From Streptomyces sp. NBC_00576 (GTDB lineage Bacteria > Actinomycetota > Actinomycetes > Streptomycetales > Streptomycetaceae): DNA of 64,000 nt. The position numbers were made by a program, and so were the translations under genes. Below are positions 55,689-64,000 of this stretch, piece by piece. The stretch spans positions 9,238,001 to 9,302,000 of the forward strand of contig NZ_CP107780.1 in NCBI RefSeq assembly GCF_036345175.1, in the 5' to 3' direction. The notes beneath the pieces were generated by a model. The model searched no databases. It saw only the letters and a list, made by a program, of their open reading frames with translations, and was not told the origin of the DNA. Each line of letters starts with the position of its first letter. The stretch's first letter is position 1.

Positions 55689-57430
55689 TGGCCCCGATAG
55701 CCGCGACGCCTCCGCCCGCATCACCCGGCCGCCGGGTCATGGCGCAGATGGCGATGGTGATGAACCTCGACAAGTGCATCGGCTGCCACACCTGCTCGGT
55801 CACCTGCAAACAGGCATGGACCAACCGCCCCGGCGTGGAGTACGTGTGGTTCAACAACGTCGAGACCCGCCCCGGGCAGGGCTACCCGCGCCGCTACGAG
55901 GACCAGGAGAAATGGCGCGGCGGCTGGGACCTCAACAAGCGCGGCAACCTGAAGCTGAAGGGCGGCGGCCGGTTCAAAAAACTCATCAACATCTTCTCCA
56001 ACCCCACGCTGCCCTCACTCGACGACTACTACCAGCCCTGGACGTACGACTACGAGACGCTGACCAACGCGCCGCTCCAGGAACACACCCCGGTCGCCCG
56101 CCCCAAGTCCCTGATCACCGGCAAGGACATGAAGATCACCTGGTCGGCCAACTGGGACGACAACCTCGGCGGCTCTGCCGACCACGGCGACAAGGACGTA
56201 CTGCTCGCCGGGATCGCCGAGAAGGTCAAGTTCGAGTTCGAGCAGACCTTCATGTTCTATCTGCCGCGGATCTGCGAGCACTGCCTCAACCCGTCCTGCG
56301 TCGCCTCCTGCCCCTCCGGCGCGATCTACAAGCGTTCCGAGGACGGCATCGTGCTGGTCGACCAGGACCGCTGCCGGGGCTGGCGGATGTGCGTGTCCGG
56401 CTGTCCGTACAAGAAGATCTACTTCAACCACCGCACCGGCAAGGCCGAGAAGTGCACCTTCTGCTTCCCGCGCATCGAGGTCGGCCAGCCCACCGTCTGC
56501 GCCGAGACCTGCGTCGGCCGGCTCCGCTACATCGGCCTGGTCCTCTACGACCCCGACCAGGTCCTCGAAGCCGCCTCCACCCCCGACGACACCGACCTCT
56601 ACGAGGCGCAGCGGAAGGTCTTCCTCGACCCCGAGGACCCGCAGGTGGCCGCCGACGCCGAGCGGTCGGGCATCCCCCGGGACTGGATCGAGGCCGCCCG
56701 GCGCTCCCCGGTCCACGCGCTGATCAACACCTTCAAGGTCGCCCTGCCACTGCACCCGGAGTACCGCACGCTGCCCATGGTCTGGTACATCCCGCCGCTG
56801 TCCCCGGTCGTGGACGTGATCCGCGACACCGGCTACGACGCCGAGGACCGCGGCAACCTGTTCGCCGCGATCGACGCCCTGCGCATCCCCGTGGACTATC
56901 TCGCCCAGCTGTTCTCCGCCGGCGACCCGGCCCCCGTCGACGCCGTGCTGCGACGGCTGGCCGCCATGCGCAGCTACATGCGCGACATCAACCTCGGCCG
57001 CGAACCCGACGCGAGCATCCCCGCCGCGGTGGGGATGACCGAGGAGCAGATGTACGACATGTTCCGGCTGCTGGCGCTGGCCAAGTACGAGGACAGGTAC
57101 GTCATCCCGCCCGCGCACGCCGAACAGGCGCACAGCCTGGAGGAGTTGGCCACCGAGTGCAGCCTCGATTTCGAGGACGGCCCCGGCATGGGCGGGTCGG
57201 GTCCGTTCGGCGAGGCGTCCGGCGACGCTCCGGCTCCGATCGCCGTGGAGAACTTCCACCTGCAGCGCGACCGCCAGAGAGCCGACGTCATGGACACCCC
57301 AGCCGATTCCCCGGCCGCCCCAGGCGACAAGTCCACCCGGCTCAACCTCCTCAACTGGGACGGCAACGGCCGCCCCCAGGGCCTGTTCCCCAGCTCCTCC
57401 GGAGACGACGAGAGCGAGCCGCGCCCATGA
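55688..57430 (+). CDS. narH: Respiratory nitrate reductase beta subunit
   Basis: NarH carries four Fe-S clusters linking NarI to NarG. The 580-residue protein starts at ATG 55688, sharing one base with the narG stop. The first cluster motif is at Cys30, 33, 36 and 40. Further motifs are CEHCLNPSCVASC, CRGWRMCVSGC and CTFC/CAETC. Trp in CRGWRMC replaces a Cys, as in E. coli NarH, and specifies the 3Fe-4S cluster. The C-terminal extension past about 500 is variable. Confidence 0.97.
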   Translation: MAPIAATPPPASPGRRVMAQMAMVMNLDKCIGCHTCSVTCKQAWTNRPGVEYVWFNNVETRPGQGYPRRYEDQEKWRGGWDLNKRGNLKLKGGGRFKKLINIFSNPTLPSLDDYYQPWTYDYETLTNAPLQEHTPVARPKSLITGKDMKITWSANWDDNLGGSADHGDKDVLLAGIAEKVKFEFEQTFMFYLPRICEHCLNPSCVASCPSGAIYKRSEDGIVLVDQDRCRGWRMCVSGCPYKKIYFNHRTGKAEKCTFCFPRIEVGQPTVCAETCVGRLRYIGLVLYDPDQVLEAASTPDDTDLYEAQRKVFLDPEDPQVAADAERSGIPRDWIEAARRSPVHALINTFKVALPLHPEYRTLPMVWYIPPLSPVVDVIRDTGYDAEDRGNLFAAIDALRIPVDYLAQLFSAGDPAPVDAVLRRLAAMRSYMRDINLGREPDASIPAAVGMTEEQMYDMFRLLALAKYEDRYVIPPAHAEQAHSLEELATECSLDFEDGPGMGGSGPFGEASGDAPAPIAVENFHLQRDRQRADVMDTPADSPAAPGDKSTRLNLLNWDGNGRPQGLFPSSSGDDESEPRP

Positions 57431-58089
57431 CCCGCGAAGGCACCGCCCGCAACCCCGCCGCCTGGCAGGTCCAGTCCCTGCTCCTCGGCTATCCCGACGA
57501 GCGGCTCCTCGAACAGGTGCCGCTCGTACGAGCGGTGACCGAGACCCTGCCCGACCGGGTCGCCGAGCCCCTGCGCCGATTCCTCAGGCACCTCGACCGC
57601 ACGCCCGCCACCGACCTGGCGGCGGACTACGTCACCACCTTCGACCACCGCAAACGCAACTGCCTCTTCCTGACGTACTACGCCCACGGCGACACCCGCA
57701 ATCGCGGCGCCGCGCTGCTGCGCCTCAAGCAGACCTACACCGCCGCCGGACTACGGCTGACCGACGACGAACTGCCCGACCACCTCTGCGTCGTCCTGGA
57801 GTTCGCCGCCACCGGCGACCCCCAAACAGGCCGACGCCTCCTCACCGAGCACCGGGCCGGACTGGAACTGCTGCGCCTGGCACTGCGCGACGCGCGATCC
57901 GCCTGGGCCGACGTCCTGGACTCCGTATCGGCGACCCTGCCCCCACTGGCCGGCGACGAACGCGAGGCCGTCGCCAAGCTCGCCGCCCAGGGACCGCCCG
58001 AGGAACAGGTGGGCCTCGCGCCGTTCGCACCACCGGCCAGTAGAGAGTTCGGGAGCATGCCCGCCCCGGTCGGTGGAGGCCGGTCATGA
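57427..58089 (+). CDS. narJ: Nitrate reductase molybdenum cofactor assembly chaperone
   Basis: NarJ holds apo-NarGH until the Mo cofactor and Fe-S clusters are inserted. The 220-residue helical protein has the family start (LLLGYPDERLLEQVPLV) and the conserved YVTTFDHRKRNCLFLTYYAH segment. It overlaps narH by 4 nt (ATGA) and narI by 4 nt. Confidence 0.95.
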   Translation: MTREGTARNPAAWQVQSLLLGYPDERLLEQVPLVRAVTETLPDRVAEPLRRFLRHLDRTPATDLAADYVTTFDHRKRNCLFLTYYAHGDTRNRGAALLRLKQTYTAAGLRLTDDELPDHLCVVLEFAATGDPQTGRRLLTEHRAGLELLRLALRDARSAWADVLDSVSATLPPLAGDEREAVAKLAAQGPPEEQVGLAPFAPPASREFGSMPAPVGGGRS

Positions 58090-58823
58090 CCCCGGACGCG
58101 GACGCGCTCGACGTCGTGCTGTGGGTCGTCCTGCCGTACATCGCGCTGACCCTGTTCATCGCCGGCCATGTCTGGCGCTACCGCTACGACAAGTTCGGCT
58201 GGACCACCCGGTCCAGCCAGCTGTACGAGAGCCGGCTGCTGCGCATCGGCAGCCCGCTGTTCCACTTCGGGGTCCTGGCGGTGGTGCTCGGCCACATCGG
58301 CGGACTGGTGATCCCGAAGGGCTGGACCGAAGCCATCGGCGTCAGTGAGCACGCCTACCACCTCATGGCCACCGGCCTGGGGACCATCGCCGGTGCCGCC
58401 ACCCTGGCCGGGCTCGCCATCCTCGTCTACCGCCGACGTACGGTCGGGTCGGTGTTCAGCGCCACCACCCGCAACGACAAGCTCATGTACGTCATGCTCA
58501 CCCTGACCCTGGCGCTGGGGCTGTCCGCCACCGTGGTCAGCAACATCATCGGCGGAGGCTACGACTACCGCACCACCATCTCGCCCTGGTTCCGGTCGGT
58601 CTTCTATCTGCACCCCGACCCCGCGCTGATGTCCGGTGCGCCACTGCTGTTCCGCCTGCACGCGCTCAGCGCCCTGCTGCTGTTCGGCGTCTGGCCGTTC
58701 ACCCGGCTGGTGCACATGCTCACCGCACCGCTCGGTTACCTCACCCGCCCGTACATCGTCTATCGCAGCCGGGACGCGCAGTTGGGCTCCCGCACACCTC
58801 GGCGCGGATGGGAACGCACCTGA
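58086..58823 (+). CDS. narI: Respiratory nitrate reductase gamma subunit
   Basis: NarI is the membrane cytochrome b that oxidises menaquinol. The 245-residue protein has about five transmembrane helices. Heme ligands His60, His70, His192 and His210 reproduce the spacing of E. coli NarI (56, 66, 187, 205). It overlaps narJ by 4 nt, and its stop shares a base with the following cupin start. Confidence 0.96.
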   Translation: MTPDADALDVVLWVVLPYIALTLFIAGHVWRYRYDKFGWTTRSSQLYESRLLRIGSPLFHFGVLAVVLGHIGGLVIPKGWTEAIGVSEHAYHLMATGLGTIAGAATLAGLAILVYRRRTVGSVFSATTRNDKLMYVMLTLTLALGLSATVVSNIIGGGYDYRTTISPWFRSVFYLHPDPALMSGAPLLFRLHALSALLLFGVWPFTRLVHMLTAPLGYLTRPYIVYRSRDAQLGSRTPRRGWERT

Positions 58824-59233
58824 TGGACACCCACCACAACGGTCCTGCCCGGCCTCCCGAGGCACACCTGTCCGCCGGTGAGGTCACCAACCTGTCGGCC
58901 ATGGGGGAGGAGTTGCTCGCCGATGCCAGGTCCGCGCACTCCGGAAGCTCCGGGCGAGCGGCCCGAACCGTCGTCTCCCTCCCGGGACTCCGCGTCACCC
59001 TGATCGCGCTCGCGACCGGTTCCGAACTCGCCGAACACGAGGCGCCGGGCGCCGCCACCCTCACCTGCCTGACCGGCCGGGTGACACTCCGCGCCGCCGA
59101 CCGCACATGGCCACTCGGCCAGGGCGACATCGTCGCCATCCCCGACCGACGGCACAGCCTGGCCGCCGAGACGGACGCGGCGGTACTCCTCACCGTCCGG
59201 CTGGCACGAACACCGGCGGAGAAGATCTCGTGA
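58823..59233 (+). CDS. Cupin-domain protein coupled to nar operon
   Basis: The 136-residue protein starts at ATG 58823, overlapping the narI stop (TGATG). The cupin barrel spans about 45-130 (LIALATGSELAEHEAPGAAT, GRVTLRAADRTWPLGQGDIV, AIPDRRHSLAAE). His65, Glu66 and His112 could bind a metal, but one of the usual histidines of motif 1 is replaced. Similar small cupins are found near haemoglobin and nitrate genes in actinobacteria. A role in redox or NO sensing is inference. Confidence 0.85.
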   Translation: MDTHHNGPARPPEAHLSAGEVTNLSAMGEELLADARSAHSGSSGRAARTVVSLPGLRVTLIALATGSELAEHEAPGAATLTCLTGRVTLRAADRTWPLGQGDIVAIPDRRHSLAAETDAAVLLTVRLARTPAEKIS

Positions 59234-59592
59234 GCCTCGCGCCATCGTCTCCGCGTGCTTTGAAGCGGGGTAAAACACAGGCCGCGCGCATCCCGTTCCC
59301 GCATCTGTCCCTCCAGCAACGCCTTCGCGAGAGGCTGAGGTGGTGCGGTTCCTGGGCCAGGGACTCGCTGACGAAGCCGTGGCCAAGCGCCCGGGCGGGC
59401 CCCGTACCGCCCAGCGCATGGCGACGCGAGTCGGGCGCGGTGACGTGTCGGTGGCCTTCTCCTTGCCGTTCCAGAACCGATTGACCGCGCCGGGCAGCGA
59501 GCGGTCCGAGCTGTCACAGGACTGGGCCGCAGCCGATCTGCCGGCCGGCTCGGCCGCCACAGGTTCAAGGCGCCGGCCCCGACCGGGATCCG
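59234..59592. other. Intergenic region at the island's right end
   Basis: No gene, tRNA or obvious attachment site is seen in these 359 bases between the cupin gene and the converging MMPL gene. Open frames here give no recognisable protein and no strong hairpin is present. Confidence 0.5.
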
Positions 59593-61731
59593 TCAGCCGA
59601 TTCGCGAAGCTGCGACGGTTTCCGGTGGCGTCGGTGTGCCGTCCTCCCGTGCCAGCCGGTGCGGCCACCACACCTTCGGGCCCACGTCCAGGAACAGCGA
59701 CGGGACCAGCACCGACCGGACCACGAAGGTGTCCAGGAGCACGCCCAGGGCCACCGCGAAGCCGATCTCGGCGAACGCCACCATCGGGAGCGTGCCCAGG
59801 GCCGCGAACGTGCCGGCCAGGACCATGCCCGCCGAGGTGATGACCGCGCCCGTCGTCGCCAGGCCCGTCACCACCCCCTTGCGGGTGCCCTGGCGGGCCG
59901 CCTCCTCGCGGATGCGGGTGGTCAGGAAGATGTTGTAGTCGATGCCCAGCGCCACCAGGAACACGAAGACGAAGAGCGGGAAGTCCGTCGCCTCGCCCGC
60001 GTAGTCGAACAGGTGGCGGAAGGCGAGGGCGCTGATGCCCAGTGCCGCCGCGAAGGACAGCACCACCGTGCCGATCAGCAGCAGCGGGGCGATCAGGGCC
60101 CGGAGAAGGCCGCAGAGGATCAGGAGGACGACCGCCAGGACCAGCGGGATGATCAGTATGTTGTCGTGGGTCGTCGCCTTGTCCATGTCCAGCAGGGCCG
60201 CCGTACCGCCGCCCACCTGAGCGTCCGCGTCGGGCACCGCGTGCACGGCGTCCCGGACCCGTTCCACGGTCTGTTTCGCGGCCTCGCTGTCCGCGGGGGC
60301 GGTCATCGTGGCCTCGAAAAGGACCTTGCCCTCGTGAGCGGGCTTCGTGCCCGGTGGCAGGCCGAGGGACGTGGGTACCACCCCGCGCGTGTCGGCGACC
60401 GCCTGGCCGACCTGGCGGGCCTGCGCCTGGTCGCTGATGATGACGAGCGGATCACCGCTGCCCGCCGGGAAGTAGCGCGCGGACACCTCCTGGCCGACGA
60501 TCGAGTCCGGTTTGTCGGTGAAGGCGTCGGCGTTGCTCAGGCCCTCGGCGCGCAGCTGCATCAGGCCGAACGAGCACGCGATCAGCGCTGCCGCCGTGAT
60601 GCCCCAGACCGTGCGCGGGCGGATGGCGATGCCCCGGCCCATCCGGGCCCACAGGCCGCGCTCGGTCGGGTCGGGCGAGCCGTTGTGCGGGATCACCGGC
60701 CAGAAGATCCAGCGGCCGCAGATCACCAGCAGGGCGGGGAAGAGCGTCATCATGGCCAGCAGGGCCACCGCCACCCCGATCGCCGCCACCGGGCCCAGGC
60801 CGCTCGTCGAGTTCATCTCGGCGGCCAGCAGCACCAGCATGCTGAGTACGACCGTCGCGCCGGACGCGATGACGGCGGGGCCGGCGCGGTGCAGGGCCAG
60901 CGCCATCGCCTCGTGGCGGTCCTCGTGCCGACGCAGCTCCTCCCGGTAGCGGGCGACCAGGAGCAGGGCGTAGTCCGTCCCCGCTCCGAACACCAGCACG
61001 GTGAGAATGCCGGCGCTCTGGCCGTTCACCGTCAGGCCCGCGTGTTCGGCGAGGAAGTAGATCAGTGCCTGGGCGGTGAACAGGGCCGCGACCACGCCCA
61101 GCAGGGGCACAACGATCAGGGTGGGGCTGCGATAGGTGACCAGCAGCATCACGATGACCACGCCCATCGCCGAGAGCAGGAGCGTCGAGTCGATGCCGTC
61201 GAATGCCTCCGAGAAGTCCGCGGACGTACCGCCGGGCCCTGTGATGTGCACGGCCAGCCCGGCCGCACCGGGGCCGGCGGCGGCCCGGATGGAGTCGACG
61301 GCGGGCGCGATCCGCTCCCAGCCCTTCTCGTCCATCGTGATGGGTACGAAGATCTGTGCGGCTCGGGCGTCGGAGGCACGGTCGTACACCGGGCCCCGGG
61401 TCTCCGCGCCCCGGATGCCATGGTCCCGCAGCCTCTCGATCTGTGCCGTGGCCTTGGTGATCCCGATCCGGTCCGCCGCCGTGAGGCCGCTCTCGCGCGC
61501 GTAGACGACGATCGCGGGGATCTGCTCCGGCCTGAAGTCCTCGGAGAGATGCAGGACCTGGGTGGACTCCGCGGACCCCGGCAGCCAGGAGGCGGCGTCG
61601 TTGTCCTGGGCGTCGGTGAGCTTCTGGGCGAAGGGCGCGGTCAGGAACAGCAACACCAGCCACAGGGCCAACACCAGCCACTTGGCCCGCCGCCCGCAGA
61701 CCAGGTACGCGATCCTACGGTTCCCGTTCAT
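59593..61731 (-). CDS. MMPL/RND-family transporter
   Basis: The 712-residue protein has two repeats of one helix, a large extracytoplasmic loop and five helices, the MMPL layout (about 12 transmembrane segments). TM4-type motifs GAGTDYALLLVARYREELRR and ALGIDYNIFLTTRIREE carry the Asp-Tyr pairs thought to relay protons. ATG 61731 with GCGAGG upstream is chosen over a GTG at 61752. MMPL proteins export lipids or drugs in actinobacteria; the substrate is not evident. It is divergent from rpe. Confidence 0.93.
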   Translation of the reverse strand: MNGNRRIAYLVCGRRAKWLVLALWLVLLFLTAPFAQKLTDAQDNDAASWLPGSAESTQVLHLSEDFRPEQIPAIVVYARESGLTAADRIGITKATAQIERLRDHGIRGAETRGPVYDRASDARAAQIFVPITMDEKGWERIAPAVDSIRAAAGPGAAGLAVHITGPGGTSADFSEAFDGIDSTLLLSAMGVVIVMLLVTYRSPTLIVVPLLGVVAALFTAQALIYFLAEHAGLTVNGQSAGILTVLVFGAGTDYALLLVARYREELRRHEDRHEAMALALHRAGPAVIASGATVVLSMLVLLAAEMNSTSGLGPVAAIGVAVALLAMMTLFPALLVICGRWIFWPVIPHNGSPDPTERGLWARMGRGIAIRPRTVWGITAAALIACSFGLMQLRAEGLSNADAFTDKPDSIVGQEVSARYFPAGSGDPLVIISDQAQARQVGQAVADTRGVVPTSLGLPPGTKPAHEGKVLFEATMTAPADSEAAKQTVERVRDAVHAVPDADAQVGGGTAALLDMDKATTHDNILIIPLVLAVVLLILCGLLRALIAPLLLIGTVVLSFAAALGISALAFRHLFDYAGEATDFPLFVFVFLVALGIDYNIFLTTRIREEAARQGTRKGVVTGLATTGAVITSAGMVLAGTFAALGTLPMVAFAEIGFAVALGVLLDTFVVRSVLVPSLFLDVGPKVWWPHRLAREDGTPTPPETVAASRIG

Positions 61732-61889
61732 GCCGACCTCGCCTGGTCCCACCCAGGGGCGCGAGGCTGTGACATTTGCGGCTCCGCCACGTGGGCGCGA
61801 TCAGCCGCGGACGCCCCGCGGACTGCACACCACCCATGCCACGACGGGCCCGCCCGCACAACCCCTGGCGGGCATGGCAGGCTTGGGGC

Positions 61890-62576
61890 ATGGCCGTGCA
61901 GATCAACCCCAGTATCCTGTCCGCGGACTTCGCCCGACTCGCCGAGGAGGCGAAGGCCGTCGAAGGTGCCGACTGGCTTCATGTCGACGTGATGGACAAC
62001 CATTTCGTACCGAACCTCACCCTCGGTGTGCCGGTCGTAGAGTCCCTGGCACGGGCGACGGACATCCCGCTGGACTGCCACCTGATGATCGAGGACCCCG
62101 ATCGATGGGCGCCGCAGTACGTGGAAGCGGGTGCCGGTTCCGTCACCTTCCATGTGGAGGCCGCCGCCGCTCCGGTGCGGCTCGCCCGCGAGATCCGGGC
62201 GAAGGGTGCCCGGGCCTCCATGGCCCTCAAGCCCGCGACCCCGATCGAGCCGTACGAGGACCTGCTGCCCGAACTCGACATGTTGCTGATCATGACGGTC
62301 GAGCCGGGTTTCGGCGGCCAGGCTTTTCTCGACATCATGCTCCCCAAGATTCGCCGCACCCGCGAGTTGATCAGTAAGCACGGCCTTGACCTGTGGCTCC
62401 AGGTCGACGGAGGTGTCGCCGCCTCCACCATCGAGCGTTGTGCCGAGGCCGGCGCGGACGTATTCGTCGCCGGATCGGCGGTCTACGGCGCCGCGGACCC
62501 CGCCGAGGCGGTACGTGCACTGCGCACCCAGGCACAGTCGGCGACCGCCGGTGCGACCTGGGCGTGCGACCACTGA
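61890..62576 (+). CDS. rpe: Ribulose-phosphate 3-epimerase
   Basis: It interconverts ribulose-5-P and xylulose-5-P in the pentose phosphate pathway. From ATG 61890 it is 228 residues, the family length. TIM-barrel motifs: INPSILSADFARL, HVDVMDNHFVPNLTLG (metal and acid residues), DCHLMIEDP, MTVEPGFGGQ and QVDGGV. In S. coelicolor it lies near rsmB/fmt; here 37 kb of other DNA separates them. Its product is a substrate of the island's phosphoketolase. Confidence 0.97.
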   Translation: MAVQINPSILSADFARLAEEAKAVEGADWLHVDVMDNHFVPNLTLGVPVVESLARATDIPLDCHLMIEDPDRWAPQYVEAGAGSVTFHVEAAAAPVRLAREIRAKGARASMALKPATPIEPYEDLLPELDMLLIMTVEPGFGGQAFLDIMLPKIRRTRELISKHGLDLWLQVDGGVAASTIERCAEAGADVFVAGSAVYGAADPAEAVRALRTQAQSATAGATWACDH

Positions 62577-62693
62577 GCCAAGGGAACGTGAACGACGTAC
62601 TTCTGGGCAGATCAAGTACTCGGGATCTGACAGGATGAACGGCGAGTCCAGAATGTGAACAGCAGTGATGTGAAGAGCAGTGAGGAGATCGCC

Positions 62694-63713
62694 GTGTCGG
62701 GTATGTCGGCTGGCCGGTCAGCCATGCGGATGGGACCCGCTGAGCTGGTTCAGGCGGCGGCCATGGCCCGCCGCTTCTACCTGGAGGGCAAGTCCAAGAT
62801 CCAGATCGCCGAGGAGTTCGGCGTCAGCCGCTTCAAGGTGGCCCGGGTGCTGGAGACCGCTCTCGAACGGGATCTCGTGCGGATCGAGATCCGTGTCCCG
62901 GCCGAACTGGACGCCGAGCGCTCGGACGCGCTGCGCGCCCGGTACGGCCTCAGGCACGCGGTCGTGGTCGAGTCCCCGGCCGACGCGGAGGAGTCGCCCG
63001 ATCCCGAGAACCTCGGTGAAGTGGCCGCCGACCTGCTCGGCGAGCTGGTGAACGAAGGCGATGTGCTGGGCCTCGCCTGGGGCCGGTCCACCATCCACAT
63101 GGCGGCGGCGCTCGACCGGCTGCCGCCCTGCACGGTGGTCCAGCTGACGGGTGTGTACGACGCCGGAACCGCCGAGCGCGGCTCCGTCGAGGCGGTCCGC
63201 CGCGCCGCCCAGGTGTCCGGCGGCGACGCCCACCCCATCTACGCCCCGATGCTGCTGCCCGACGCGGCCACCGCCGCCGCGCTGCGCAACCAGACCGGGA
63301 TCGCGCGGGCCTTCGAGTACTTCGACAAGGTCACGGTCGCCTGCGTCTCCATCGGCTCCTGGGAGGCCGGCATCTCGACGGTGCACGACATGCTCAGCGA
63401 CGAGGAACGCGGCCACTACGCGTCCCTCGGGGTCGCCGCCGAGATGTCCGCGCACCTCTTCGACGCCGATGGGCGCCGGGTCGGCCGGGACCTCGGAGAG
63501 CGGTGCATCACCGTCAAGACGGACCAGCTCCGGCGGGTCCCCGAGGTCGTCGCGATCGCGGGCGGGCAGCGCAAGGCGCCCGCGATCGACGCGGTGCTGC
63601 GTTCCGGGCTGGTCACCAGCCTGGTGACGGACACCTCGGCCGCGGACTACCTGCTGACGGCGGGCCCGACCCCGAAGCCGGCACTCAACAGGGCGGACCC
63701 GGACGGGATCTGA
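62694..63713 (+). CDS. SorC/DeoR-type sugar-binding transcription regulator
   Basis: The 339-residue regulator has an N-terminal HTH (about 18-70; MARRFYLEGKSKIQIAEEFG, then VSRFKVARVLE) and a large C-terminal sugar-phosphate-binding domain (about 80-330; LGLAWGRST, QLTGVYD, DLGERCI). GTG 62694 is chosen for its GAGGAG site 6 nt upstream; GTG 62655 is an alternative with a weaker site. SorC-family effectors are sugar phosphates, and its place after rpe suggests pentose-phosphate control, by inference. Confidence 0.9.
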   Translation: MSGMSAGRSAMRMGPAELVQAAAMARRFYLEGKSKIQIAEEFGVSRFKVARVLETALERDLVRIEIRVPAELDAERSDALRARYGLRHAVVVESPADAEESPDPENLGEVAADLLGELVNEGDVLGLAWGRSTIHMAAALDRLPPCTVVQLTGVYDAGTAERGSVEAVRRAAQVSGGDAHPIYAPMLLPDAATAAALRNQTGIARAFEYFDKVTVACVSIGSWEAGISTVHDMLSDEERGHYASLGVAAEMSAHLFDADGRRVGRDLGERCITVKTDQLRRVPEVVAIAGGQRKAPAIDAVLRSGLVTSLVTDTSAADYLLTAGPTPKPALNRADPDGI

Positions 63714-63734
63714 CGGGTGTGAACATGCGGGTAC

Positions 63735-63762
63735 TGCCCGGGTCCTCTTCGGGGCCCGGGCA
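63735..63762. terminator. Hairpin between the regulator and a converging MMPL gene
   Basis: TGCCCGGG / CCCGGGCA stem extended inward by a T-G wobble and two C-G pairs to a TCTTCG loop. It lies 21 nt after the regulator's stop. Confidence 0.8.
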
Positions 63763-63783
63763 TCCTTCTGTTCCAGGGGATGT

Positions 63784-64000
63784 TCACGATGTTCCCGGGG
63801 ACGTCCGCCGTCCTCGGTCGTCGTCGCCGCCCTCCGGGTCCACATGCGGCAGCATCCGGTCGAGCCAGCCGGGCGTCCACCAGGCGTGGGCGCCCAGCAG
63901 CGTCATGACCGCCGGCACCAGCAGCAGCCGTACCACCGTCGCGTCGATGAGCACACTCACGGCGAGCCCCAGACCGAGCATCTTCACCACCACGTTGTCG
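63784..64000 (-). CDS. MMPL-family transporter, C-terminal end only (runs off right edge)
   Basis: The minus-strand frame is open to the edge and ends with VVVKMLGLGLAVSVLIDATV then VRLLLVPAVMTLLGAHAWW, the last two membrane helices and the WW motif typical of MMPL exporters, followed by a short acidic tail. The rest of the gene is outside the window. Confidence 0.85.
   Translation of the reverse strand, partial: DNVVVKMLGLGLAVSVLIDATVVRLLLVPAVMTLLGAHAWWTPGWLDRMLPHVDPEGGDDDRGRRTSPGTS

Overview
The window is about 64 kb of high-GC actinobacterial chromosome, almost certainly Streptomyces. BldD, sIHF, the pyr/car gene order, RpoZ and MetK look near-identical to Streptomyces proteins known to me, GTG starts are frequent, and genes in one operon often overlap by 4-8 nt. 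No rRNA, tRNA, CRISPR array or replication origin was seen.

Core block 1 (1-24.8 kb) runs: P-loop protein (cut at the left edge), M24 peptidase homologue, efp, nusB, bldD (opposite strand), pyrR-pyrB-pyrC-(PH-like membrane protein)-carA-carB-pyrD-pyrF, sIHF, gmk, rpoZ, coaBC, metK, priA, a small helix-turn-helix gene, fmt, rsmB. The pyr/car genes form one pyrimidine operon. A PyrR-type RNA element abuts the pyrR ribosome binding site, and a perfect BldD box lies upstream of bldD.

Accessory block (24.8-59.3 kb) lies between rsmB and rpe. It is a dormancy/hypoxia island like the OsdK/OsdR (DevS/DevR) neighbourhood of Streptomyces coelicolor. It holds several universal stress proteins, a zinc alcohol dehydrogenase, phosphoketolase, a GNAT-acyl-CoA synthetase fusion, a flavodoxin-like protein, an OsdK-like GAF-GAF kinase, an OsdR-like regulator, CBS/BON and cyclic-nucleotide-binding-domain proteins, two DUF5994 proteins, an HTH-PNPOx fusion, a P-type ATPase, narK, a hemerythrin and narGHJI with a coupled cupin. 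A 14-bp palindrome, GGGCC-N4-GGCCC, occurs in intergenic DNA upstream of osdR, the acyl-CoA synthetase, a stress protein, the cyclic-nucleotide-binding gene and the ATPase/narK pair. It has the architecture of the mycobacterial DosR box and probably marks this regulon. Together the genes suggest survival without oxygen: nitrate respiration, fermentative carbon flow, and stress signalling.

The island is also decaying. Several genes keep only their two ends: a stress protein, GAPDH, a CBS protein, and a PPDK-stress protein chimera. An ANTAR gene is split by an antisense group II intron whose exact ends can be defined. The P-type ATPase carries a 357-bp in-frame insert.

Core block 2 (59.6-64 kb) holds an MMPL exporter, rpe, a SorC/DeoR-type sugar-binding regulator, and the C-terminal end of a second MMPL protein running off the right edge.
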